Assembly: GCA_023430705.1 (NCBI GenBank)
Contig: JAEYZJ010000102.1
Coordinates: 1 to 20,037, forward strand
Direction: 5' to 3'
Length of the DNA: 20,037 nt
From: Pseudomonadota bacterium
GTDB taxonomy: Bacteria > Pseudomonadota > Alphaproteobacteria > Rhizobiales > Devosiaceae
Part shown: piece by piece, positions 7,055 through 16,651 of the stretch
How the letters are laid out: the number at the start of each line of letters is the position of its first letter
Position numbering within the stretch: the stretch's first letter is position 1
Notes under the pieces: model-generated
What the model saw: only the letters and a program-made list of their open reading frames with translations
What the model was told of the DNA's origin: nothing
Database searches by the model: none
Translations under genes and position numbers: made by a program

Positions 7055-8047
7055 TCAGAGCTGCCTGATGGTGACCGGACGTTCCGCGTCCCAGGCCACC
7101 GCGTTCCGCAGCGGCAGGCCGAACTGGCTTTCCTCGATCTCGAAGACGTCGCCGGGCTCGGTCTTGATGCCGTCGGCAAAGCTCAGGGTCGCCGTGCCGA
7201 ACATGTGCACGTGGACGTCGCCCGGCTGGCGGAACAGGTCGTACTTGAAGTGGTGGTACTCGAGGTTGGCGATGGTGTGGCTCATGTTGTCCTCGCCCGA
7301 GAGGAACGGCTTCTCCCAGATCACCCGGCCGCCGCGCAGGATGCGCGACATGCCCGAGACGTTCCGCGGCAGTTCGCCGACGCGCAGTTCGGGGCCGAAC
7401 GAGCAGAAGCGCAGCTTGGAGTGGGCGAGGAACAGATAGTTCACCCGCTCCGTCACGTGGTCGGAGAACTCGTTGCCGAGGGCGAAGCCGAGCCGGAAGG
7501 GCGTCCCGTCCTTGCCGATATAGTAGATGCCGGCGATCTCGGGCTCCTCGCCCGCGTCCTTGGCGAAGGCCGGCGAGGGGATCGGCTGGCCCGGCGCGGC
7601 GACGATGTTGCCATTGCCCTTGTAGAACCACTCGGGCTGCACGCCGATCTCGCCGGGGGCCGGCTTGCCGCCCTCGAGGCCCATGCGGAACATCTTCATC
7701 GAGTCGGTCAGCGGCGCTTCGGCGGCCTGCTGGTCGGACTTGTGCATGGCGTCGCGGGTCGAGGCGGAGCCCAGGTGGGTGAGGCCCGTGCCGGTGACAT
7801 AGAGATGGGCCGCGTCGGGATGGTCGACCGGGGCGAGCAGGCGCCCTTCGGCAGCGAGGGCCACCTTGTCGACGCGGGCGCCGAGGCCTTTCTCGATCAC
7901 GATCTCGCGCAGGCTGAGGCCGCGTTCGGCCGCTTCGGCGGCGAGCGCATAGACGCTCGGCACGCCAGCCACGGTGCTGGTGATGCCGCCCTCCGTGGCC
8001 GCCACGGCGCGGGCGCCCGTGTCGTCGGTGAACTGGATGAGATGCAT
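7055..8047 (-). CDS. AraD1/GguC-like fumarylacetoacetase-fold enzyme, probable sugar-acid dehydratase
   Basis: This 330-residue cytoplasmic protein has the fumarylacetoacetate hydrolase fold and resembles the AraD1/GguC group, linked to 2-keto-3-deoxy sugar-acid breakdown such as arabonate or xylonate pathways. The metal-binding pattern of the fold is visible as EPEIAG, followed about 30 residues later by GNEFSDH. A His-rich stretch YHHFKYD...GDVHVHMFG near residues 260-285 is also typical of the group. I chose ATG 8047, where the protein begins MHLIQFTDD, because GAGGGGGAA lies just upstream and the length fits the family. The frame stays open to 8137, but those codons encode an unrelated Arg-rich leader. 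It is monocistronic by appearance, with a hairpin after its stop. The exact substrate is inferred only from family resemblance. Confidence 0.85.
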   Translation of the reverse strand: MHLIQFTDDTGARAVAATEGGITSTVAGVPSVYALAAEAAERGLSLREIVIEKGLGARVDKVALAAEGRLLAPVDHPDAAHLYVTGTGLTHLGSASTRDAMHKSDQQAAEAPLTDSMKMFRMGLEGGKPAPGEIGVQPEWFYKGNGNIVAAPGQPIPSPAFAKDAGEEPEIAGIYYIGKDGTPFRLGFALGNEFSDHVTERVNYLFLAHSKLRFCSFGPELRVGELPRNVSGMSRILRGGRVIWEKPFLSGEDNMSHTIANLEYHHFKYDLFRQPGDVHVHMFGTATLSFADGIKTEPGDVFEIEESQFGLPLRNAVAWDAERPVTIRQL

Positions 8048-8496
8048 GAGCGCGTTCCCCCTCGAATGCCAGACTGCGGGCCGTTTCGCCGCTGGGCGCG
8101 CATTGAACGCAAGGGCCCGCAAAAGGCAAGTGCCCAATAGTACGACTTATGACCGCCGACGACGGGTCTTCCGTCGAATCGTGGACCTTGACGCCTATGG
8201 AATGCAGGGGCGAATGCATATATGCTCATCGCAATGGATAACCCAGAACCATCCATCGAGTGCTGACGGCGCGGACGCCGGCCCCGCGATTGCCTGGCGA
8301 CCGAGGCGGGCATTTCGCCACGGCAGCAGGTGAACGTGATAGCGCGCCTTGGGGCTCACTAGGGACTTCAGCCGCACTGATGGAACGTGTTCGTCCTGTG
8401 GAAACGACGAGCTTGTCACGAGATCTCTAAGGTATGCCAACCGGACCTAATGGCCACTCGCATCAGCGACACCGTTCGGGACATTGGGTTGTAGGC
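8048..8496. other. about 450 bp without a convincing gene
   Basis: This stretch separates the AraD1-like gene from the small plus-strand ORF. It must hold the promoter of the AraD1-like gene, but no clear -35/-10 pair stands out. A 10-bp palindrome GCATATATGC lies at 8216-8225. Reading frames here (for example minus 8195-8440 and plus 7974-8333) lack ribosome sites, coding-like third-position bias or any recognisable domain. No tRNA-like fold was noticed. Base composition becomes less GC-rich toward the right, as in the following small-ORF region. Confidence 0.5.
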
Positions 8497-8646
8497 ATGA
8501 TCGACGCCGTTGCGTCCAAGCCGAACGTTCCGGCGCACTACAAGGTCGCTAAGGGCACCAAGGGCACTACGGACGTGCTGAACGCTGGGGTCGAAATGGC
8601 CGACGGCTCGCAAGCCGCGCGGCTAAAGGAGAAAAGCTCCGCCTAG
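8497..8646 (+). CDS. small hypothetical protein (49 aa from the chosen start)
   Basis: I do not recognise this short basic protein, MIDAVASKPNV...ARLKEKSSA. The frame is open from an ATG at 8434. Codons between 8434 and 8496 show no third-position GC bias and encode a His/Arg-rich leader, while codons from the ATG at 8497 on are clearly GC-biased, so 8497 is preferred. Neither start has a strong ribosome site. Its TAG stop falls in the loop of a bidirectional terminator hairpin shared with the convergent ORF at 8661, which supports a real transcription unit. Composition and size recall small phage- or plasmid-borne genes. It may also be a decayed remnant. Confidence 0.4.
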   Translation: MIDAVASKPNVPAHYKVAKGTKGTTDVLNAGVEMADGSQAARLKEKSSA

Positions 8647-8659
8647 ATGGCGGAGCTTT
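8633..8659. terminator. bidirectional terminator shared by two small convergent ORFs
   Basis: Arms AAAGCTCCGCC (8633-8643) and GGCGGAGCTTT (8649-8659) pair perfectly over 11 bp with a 5-nt loop TAGAT. The stem ends in A/T runs on both sides, giving a T-tract for either direction (CTTTATTA rightward, CTTTTCTCC leftward). The plus-strand stop codon is in the loop, and the minus-strand stop TAA (8661-8663) abuts the stem. Confidence 0.8.
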
Positions 8660-8660
8660 A

Positions 8661-8858
8661 TTACTCGTCGGACTTCTTGTCGAAGATGAACCCTTGGCTG
8701 GCTTTCATATCCAAAGCGTCGTTGACGTCCTCGACCAGTAGATAAGGGTTTGCCTTCTCTACGATGTGTTCACTTCCGTCATAGCATGAATAGAGTTTGT
8801 GGAGGTTCCCTTCGGCTACCAAATTGTAACCGAAGAAGCCAAGCTCTTTGTCATTCAA
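8661..8858 (-). CDS. small hypothetical protein downstream of HicB-like gene
   Basis: This 65-residue acidic protein, with segments GFFGYNLVAEG and EKANPYLLVEDVNDALD, belongs to no family I recognise. There is no ATG or GTG start: TTG at 8858 is the best usual start and lacks a clear ribosome site. The frame stays open upstream to 8894, encoding RRQLFYVHVGH, which reads like natural protein sequence, so the true start may be a CTG at 8892-8894 overlapping the HicB-like stop. Alternatively it may have been fused to that gene by a frameshift. Codons are less GC-biased than in the core genes, hinting at transfer. It lies 28 bp after the HicB-like stop on the same strand and ends at a good terminator, so the two likely share a transcript. 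It may be the partner of the HicB-like protein. Confidence 0.5.
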   Translation of the reverse strand: MNDKELGFFGYNLVAEGNLHKLYSCYDGSEHIVEKANPYLLVEDVNDALDMKASQGFIFDKKSDE

Positions 8859-8886
8859 ATGACCAACGTGAACGTAGAAAAGCTGC

Positions 8887-9132
8887 CTACGCAGCTACCA
8901 GTTCCTTCATAGAGACGGTGCGCGACGGCGTCAGCGGCGTCAGCTCGAAACGCTGGCGCGGCTCCAGTTCCACCTTCTTCTGCTCTAGGCCGTTATAGAA
9001 GTCGAGCGCCTGACGGACCCTCGCCAGGGCAGCATCTTCCGTGTCGGCCGCGAAGCAAAAGAAGGGGGAGCTCGTGGCGGCCGCCACGTATCCCTTATCC
9101 GTCTTGCTAATGGTAATGTCGTGGTTCTTCAC
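8887..9132 (-). CDS. HicB-like antitoxin-family small protein
   Basis: This 81-residue protein looks like the small HicB antitoxin fold: a beta strand ISKTDKGYVAAA, a second strand PFFCFAADT, then a helix EDAALARVRQALDFYNGL. The Asp/Gly-Tyr and AADTxxxAL spacing is typical of the partial RNase-H-like HicB domain. The C-terminal part (residues about 52-81) ends TPSRTVSMKELVAA and could be a short DNA-binding or partner-binding tail. The GTG start at 9132 has a strong AAGGAGAG ribosome site 7 bases upstream. No HicA-like toxin (small double-stranded RNA-binding fold with a conserved His) is adjacent; the only partner in position is the unknown ORF at 8661. Known HicB proteins neutralise HicA mRNA interferases and repress their own operon. 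That role is inferred here from fold resemblance only. Confidence 0.6.
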   Translation of the reverse strand: MKNHDITISKTDKGYVAAATSSPFFCFAADTEDAALARVRQALDFYNGLEQKKVELEPRQRFELTPLTPSRTVSMKELVAA

Positions 9133-9488
9133 AGTTTCTCTCCTTGGCCTGGCTACAGTCGTTTGACTGCATCCTCCCCCAAGCCTCGCTTCCTCAACAC
9201 CATATCATATATGTATATGTCACGTGAATTATGAGTAAGTATGCCATTCATAGTTTGCAACGCTCTGTGCCGATGCAGGTTGCGTTGCCCCGTTCTCTCC
9301 CCGTTCCGCACACATCGCTGTGCCTAAGCTCGCGACCCCAAGTCGCCGGGAAAAGCCTTTTCAAGCTGAGGCACCACCGAATTTACCCCTTGACCTTTTG
9401 GAAACAAAATGAGAACAAAGTAGGCACATTAGATGGACATCAATCGGTTTGCACGGCGCAGGCCGAAGTGGAATAAGGGGACACTGTT
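9133..9488. other. divergent intergenic region between HicB-like gene and recA
   Basis: This 356-bp gap holds the control regions of two divergent genes. Near the HicB-like start is an AT-rich tract at 9200-9220 (CATATCATATATGTATATG) containing the palindrome CATATATG, a candidate promoter or autoregulatory operator for the minus-strand gene. A smaller inverted repeat, CAGTC-GTTT-GACTG, lies closer to that start. The right half contains the recA promoter and LexA-like site. A plus-strand frame at 9231-9476 covers this region but looks spurious. Confidence 0.6.
9390..9418 (+). promoter_or_regulatory. recA promoter with near-consensus alphaproteobacterial LexA box
   Basis: TTGACC at 9390-9395 is a good -35 element. 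It is followed by AAAC (9402-9405), seven bases, and GAAC (9413-9416). On the other strand this reads GTTC-TCATTTT-GTTT, one base from the alphaproteobacterial SOS box GTTC-N7-GTTC. The box sits where it would overlap the promoter about 75 bp upstream of the recA start, as expected for LexA repression. The -10 is not clear; GAACAA at 9413 has the right spacing. Confidence 0.7.
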
Positions 9489-10565
<1,077 letters not shown>

Positions 10566-10590
10566 CCGGTCCGGCAACGGTTACCACTTG

Positions 10591-10622
10591 AAGGGCGCCG
10601 AAAGGCGCCCTTTCTGCGTTTC
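10591..10622 (+). terminator. recA intrinsic terminator
   Basis: AAGGGCGCC (10591-10599), loop GAAA, then GGCGCCCTT (10604-10612) forms a perfect 9-bp stem with a stable GNRA tetraloop. TTTCTGCGTTTC follows. It lies 25 bp after the recA stop codon. Confidence 0.92.
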
Positions 10623-10765
10623 GGGGGCGGAGGGCCGACGGGTCGGGCAGGGACAATGCCGATCGCCGCGAGTCTCCTCCCCGCACCGGGCAAATGTGAC
10701 GGTCTTGCGGCGGCGTGCTGGACAGGACGGCGAGGCCCGCGATAGAAGGCCTTTCCTGTTGTTTC

Positions 10766-10794
10766 AGGCGGGGCCCAGGCCTCGCCTTTTGTCT
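10766..10794 (+). promoter_or_regulatory. terminator-like hairpin in the alaS leader
   Basis: AGGCGGGG (10766-10773) can pair with CCTCGCCT (10780-10787) as an 8-bp stem with one G-U pair and a 6-nt loop. It is followed directly by TTTGTCT. The structure ends only about 15 bases before the alaS ATG at 10809. An upstream AGGCC (10747-10751) could pair with GGCCT (10778-10782) instead and break this stem. It might be an attenuator, or just a chance GC-rich hairpin. Confidence 0.35.
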
Positions 10795-10808
10795 GTAAGA
10801 GACCCGTC

Positions 10809-13448
<2,640 letters not shown>

Positions 13449-13457
13449 GGGGACGCC

Positions 13458-14261
13458 GTGGCCGAGCTCGAGCGCCGGTTCGGGCGCGAGGCCTTCGGCG
13501 GCGACCCCGCCAACTACGACAGCGCCAGGCCGCCTTATCCCGAGGCGACCTGGCAGGCCCTGCGCGCCCGGGCGGGACTTCGCGCCGGGATCGATATCCT
13601 CGAGATCGGGGCAGGGACCGGGCTCGCGACACGGTCGCTGCTCGCCCACCGCCCGCGGCGCATCGTGGCAGTCGAGCCCGATCCGCGCCTCGCGGCCTAT
13701 CTTGCCGAAAACATCGGCGATCCGCGCCTCGAGGTCGTCGGCGAGCCCTTCGAGGCGGCGCCGCTGGAGCCGGCCGCCTTCGATCTCGTCGCCTCTGCGA
13801 CCGCCTTCCACTGGCTCGATCCGATCCCTGCGCTGCGGCGCATCCGCGAGCTGTTGCGGCCCGGCGGCCATGTCGCGCTGTGGTGGAACATCTTTGGCGA
13901 GCCGGGCCGCACGGACGCCTTCCACGAGGCCACGACGCACCTCTTTGCGGGTCACCCGACGAGCCCGTCGGGCGGCGGCACGGTGCGGCTGCCCTTCGGT
14001 CTCGACAGCGCCGCCCGAGGCGCCGATTTCGCAGCGGCCGGGCTCGTGGCCGATCCTGCCGAGGTGATCCGCTGGACCCTGCGCCTCGATGCACATGCGA
14101 TGCGGCGGCTCTACGCGACCTACTCCAACGTCATCGCGCTACCTCCGGAGGCCCGGAAACGATTGCTCGACGGCCTCGTGGAGGTCGCCGAGCAGCAGTT
14201 CGGTGGCGCGGTCGAGCGTAACATGGCGACCGCCATCCATATTGCGAGAGCGCCGGCCTAG
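13458..14261 (+). CDS. class I SAM-dependent methyltransferase
   Basis: This 267-residue protein has a Rossmann-type methyltransferase core of the UbiE/BioC-like (Methyltransf_11) kind. Motif I is ILEIGAGTG at 47-55. The ribose-binding acidic residue is Glu73 (VEPD), and the FDLVASATAFHWLD motif follows near 109-122, then LLRPGGHVALWW. The start of the protein (RFGREAFGGDPANYDSARPPYP) resembles a group of trans-aconitate-methyltransferase-like proteins whose substrate is often unknown. The start is GTG at 13458, with GGGGGA overlapping the alaS stop codon and close 4-base spacing, which suggests coupling to alaS. Its TAG stop overlaps the stop of the convergent PRC-barrel gene. The substrate cannot be deduced. 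Confidence 0.88.
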   Translation: MAELERRFGREAFGGDPANYDSARPPYPEATWQALRARAGLRAGIDILEIGAGTGLATRSLLAHRPRRIVAVEPDPRLAAYLAENIGDPRLEVVGEPFEAAPLEPAAFDLVASATAFHWLDPIPALRRIRELLRPGGHVALWWNIFGEPGRTDAFHEATTHLFAGHPTSPSGGGTVRLPFGLDSAARGADFAAAGLVADPAEVIRWTLRLDAHAMRRLYATYSNVIALPPEARKRLLDGLVEVAEQQFGGAVERNMATAIHIARAPA

Positions 14262-14560
14262 TGGAGCTCGTGGTGCTCCGGCAGCGCCTTCAGCTCATCC
14301 TTGGTCCAGGTGGTCACGGCGTGGATATCGCCGTTCTCGTCCCGCATGAACTCGAGCTGGCTGGCGGGGACCGCCACGGGCTTGGCCCCGATGCCGAGGA
14401 AGCCGCCGACATCGACGATGACCTCGCTGCTGAGGCCCGAGCCGTGCACATGCGACACGGTGCCGACCTCGTGGTCCTCGCCATCATAGATCTTGGCGCC
14501 CTCGAGCATGGTCGGGTTGTACTCGTTTGGGGTCAGGCGGACGTGATTGGTGTGGTCCAT
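14258..14560 (-). CDS. PRC-barrel domain protein, 100 aa
   Basis: This small soluble protein carries one PRC-barrel-like domain at about residues 19-80: MLEGAKIYDGEDHEVGTVSHV, then VIVDVGGFLGIGAKPVAVPASQLE, then a final strand before WTKDELKALPEHH. PRC-barrels occur in photosynthetic reaction centre H subunits, in RimM and in many small stress- or envelope-associated proteins; the role of this type is generally unclear. The ATG at 14560 has a perfect AGGAGG site 7 bases upstream. The frame stays open to 14773, but that extension runs antisense-frame through the DMT gene and is not coding. A 7-bp inverted repeat lies in its leader. Its stop overlaps the convergent methyltransferase stop. Confidence 0.88.
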   Translation of the reverse strand: MDHTNHVRLTPNEYNPTMLEGAKIYDGEDHEVGTVSHVHGSGLSSEVIVDVGGFLGIGAKPVAVPASQLEFMRDENGDIHAVTTWTKDELKALPEHHELH

Positions 14561-14576
14561 TTCGGCCTCCTCTGGT

Positions 14577-14597
14577 GGTTGGTATGACTGACCAACC
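14577..14597. repeat. inverted repeat in the PRC-barrel leader
   Basis: GGTTGGT (14577-14583) and ACCAACC (14591-14597) form perfect 7-bp arms around a 7-base spacer. The repeat lies between the DMT transporter stop and the ribosome site of the PRC-barrel gene. It could be an operator or a weak transcription end for the transporter pair; no T-run follows. Confidence 0.4.
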
Positions 14598-14618
14598 CCC
14601 GAGGCGCGCAGATGTTCC

Positions 14619-15578
14619 CTACACCGGGTCTGGCCCCGGCCCCTTGAAGTCGTCGGGCGATGGATCGACGCGCCGGGCCCGGTACTCGGCCCACCGTCCC
14701 GCGATCCGGGCCCGCGCCCCGTCGGCAAAGATGTTGGCAAGGCCGGCGGTGACGATGATGCCGAGGCCCGCAAGGCTCACCGCATCCGGCACCTCGGAGA
14801 AGAACAGCGCGCCGTAGAGAAGGGCCCAGACGATCTGGCTGTACTGCATCGGCGCGACGCGGCTCGCGGGAGCCAGCGCGACGCCCTTCAGCTGCAGCAT
14901 GTAGCCGATGCCGCCCAGCACGCCGCACATGATCAGCAGCCCGACGACGTCCCAGTCGGGCCAGCTGAAGCCGATGATGACAAGGCCGACGAGATTGCAG
15001 GCAAGGGTCAGCAGGCCGGGCAGGGCGAACAGGGTGACGCGACGTTCCGCGCCGGAGATCAGGCGGATGACCGTCAGCGACACGGCGGCGGCCAGCGCGC
15101 AGATGAGGGCGGTGACGTGCCCGAGCTCGATCTCGCGGAAGCCGGGCCGGACCACCAGCAGCACGCCGAGGAAGCTGACGACGACCAGCACCCAGCGGTC
15201 GAGCGACACCTGCTCCTTGAGCACCACGACCGACAGGATGGTGGCCAGCACGGGGATCAGGAAGACGATGCAGTACGCTTCGGCGAGCGGGATGGTGACG
15301 AAGGAGTAGGTGATGAGGATCGCGCTCATTGTGCGGCACACGGCGACGAGAATCATCAGCGCCGGGCGGTTCAGCTTGAACGTGTCGCGCCAGCGCTCCT
15401 CGCGCGGCTTGGAGAAGGCCGCGGGCAGGAACGAGAAGATGGTGGTGAAGAAGCCGATCTCGAAGATGGTGAGCGAGTCACCGAGGGCTTTCACCAGGGC
15501 GTCGCCGGTCGAGAAGGCGGCCATCCCGGCGAGCACGCAGAGCACGCCGAGGGAAGTGGGCGATAGTGTGCGGAACAT
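14619..15578 (-). CDS. EamA/DMT-family transporter, copy 1
   Basis: This 319-residue inner-membrane protein of the drug/metabolite transporter superfamily has two EamA halves (about residues 8-145 and 155-290) and about ten membrane segments. The end of the first half is marked by LAEAYCIVFLIPVLATILS and KEQVSLDRW; the second by PMQYSQIVWALLYGALFFSE. Relatives export amino acids, riboflavin, S-adenosylmethionine or other metabolites, and the substrate cannot be told from sequence. The ATG follows the stop of copy 2 with no spacer (TAGATG), and AGGTGA in the end of copy 2 can serve as ribosome site, so the two are translated together. The soluble C-terminal tail (about 295-319) is hydrophilic and Pro/Asp-rich. 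Confidence 0.92.
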   Translation of the reverse strand: MFRTLSPTSLGVLCVLAGMAAFSTGDALVKALGDSLTIFEIGFFTTIFSFLPAAFSKPREERWRDTFKLNRPALMILVAVCRTMSAILITYSFVTIPLAEAYCIVFLIPVLATILSVVVLKEQVSLDRWVLVVVSFLGVLLVVRPGFREIELGHVTALICALAAAVSLTVIRLISGAERRVTLFALPGLLTLACNLVGLVIIGFSWPDWDVVGLLIMCGVLGGIGYMLQLKGVALAPASRVAPMQYSQIVWALLYGALFFSEVPDAVSLAGLGIIVTAGLANIFADGARARIAGRWAEYRARRVDPSPDDFKGPGPDPV

Positions 15579-16550
15579 CTACTTGCCGGTCACCTGTTGG
15601 CCGGCAGCGGGCGCCTCGGTGCGGCTCGCATCCTCCTCGATGGGCGGGCTGACCTCGCCGGCAGCGCTGGCCGGGCCGAAGGCCGACAGGCGCGAGAAGA
15701 TACGGATGCGGGTTTCGTCCGACATGACGTTGAGGATGCCGCCGAAGGCGACGACCACGAGGCCGCAATAGGCCACGGCGTCGGGATACTCGTGGAAGAA
15801 GATGGCGCCGAAGACGATGGCCCAGAGGATCTGGCTGTACTGGGCCGGGGCGATCAGGCTGATCGGGGAGCGTCGGGTCGCGGCGATGAAGATGATGTTG
15901 CCGGTGCCGCCAAGGCCGCCGATGAGCAGCAGCATCGCGAACTCCTGGGCCGTTGGCCAGCTGAAGGTCGGCAGCATCAGGATGCCGTTGATGATGACGA
16001 TGTAGCCGAGCGGCAGGCCGAGCAGGCTGACGCGCTTCTCGACCGGGGCGACCTTGCGCAGGGTCGTGGTGGTGATGCCGCCCATCAGGGCAGCGCCGAG
16101 CGCCATCAGGTGGCCGAGCTCGAGTTCGCGGAAGCCGGGGCGCACGACCAGCAGCACGCCGAGGAAGCTCGCGCCGAGGAACATCCAGCGCTGCAAGGTG
16201 ACTTCCTCGTGCAGGTAGATGCGCGACAGCGCGACCACGAAGATCGGCGCGAGGAAGGCGATCGAATAGGCCTCGGCGAGCGGGATGTGGGTGAAGGCGT
16301 AGATGATGCAGAGATTGCCGATCACGCCCGTGAGGCTGCGCAGGTTCACCAGCCAGGGGTGGCGCATCTGGTGCATCTGGCGCCAGTGCTCGCCCTTGGG
16401 CTTGGTGAAGATGGCCGGCAGGAAGGAGAACAGGGCCGTCCAGAACGCAATTTCGAAGACGGAAAGGCTGGTGCCGAAGCCCTTTATGATGGCGTCACAA
16501 CACGAATAGAGCAGGTAGGCAAAGAGAGAGAAGGCGACGCCGACGGGCAT
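15579..16550 (-). CDS. EamA/DMT-family transporter, copy 2
   Basis: This 323-residue paralogue of the next gene has the same ten-segment, two-EamA layout. Matching signatures are LAEAYSIAFLAPIFVVALS, the shared LGVLLVVRPGFRE segment, and PAQYSQILWAIVFGAIFFHE. The ATG at 16550 (MPVGVAFSLFAYLLY) aligns with the start of copy 1. The frame stays open far upstream, but that part overlaps the phosphodiesterase gene and carries no other usable start near the domain. The ribosome site before 16550 is poor. The C-terminal tail (about 290-323) is cytoplasmic, acidic and Pro/Ala-rich, and unlike that of copy 1. Tandem DMT pairs may act as one heteromeric pump or be a duplication drifting in specificity; nothing here decides. 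Confidence 0.9.
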   Translation of the reverse strand: MPVGVAFSLFAYLLYSCCDAIIKGFGTSLSVFEIAFWTALFSFLPAIFTKPKGEHWRQMHQMRHPWLVNLRSLTGVIGNLCIIYAFTHIPLAEAYSIAFLAPIFVVALSRIYLHEEVTLQRWMFLGASFLGVLLVVRPGFRELELGHLMALGAALMGGITTTTLRKVAPVEKRVSLLGLPLGYIVIINGILMLPTFSWPTAQEFAMLLLIGGLGGTGNIIFIAATRRSPISLIAPAQYSQILWAIVFGAIFFHEYPDAVAYCGLVVVAFGGILNVMSDETRIRIFSRLSAFGPASAAGEVSPPIEEDASRTEAPAAGQQVTGK

Positions 16551-16651
16551 CTGGAGGATAATCCGCGAAGTGAGGGCAACTGGTATGTTAGTTGGATCGT
16601 ATACGATGGAGCCCTTGCCGCGTCGATGGGCGGGCCGGGCCCCGCAGCTAG

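Noticed and set aside
8048..8137. 30-residue N-terminal extension of the AraD1-like protein
   Set aside because: The residues are Arg/Ala-rich and unlike the family, while ATG 8047 has a good ribosome site and gives the expected start.
8216..8225. 10-bp palindrome GCATATATGC as an operator or integration core
   Set aside because: It is short, with no matching copy noticed in the window and no supported gene start nearby.
8195..8440. 81-codon minus-strand frame, containing a HVHLLPW stretch that faintly recalls a HIT motif
   Set aside because: The rest of the HIT fold is missing, there is no ribosome site, and codon bias is absent.
9231..9476. 81-codon plus-strand frame just before recA
   Set aside because: It covers the recA promoter and LexA-like box, has no ribosome site at its start, and its protein looks like random translation.
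14561..14773. 71-residue N-terminal extension of the PRC-barrel protein
   Set aside because: It overlaps the end of the DMT gene in another frame; AGGAGG before ATG 14560 decides the start.
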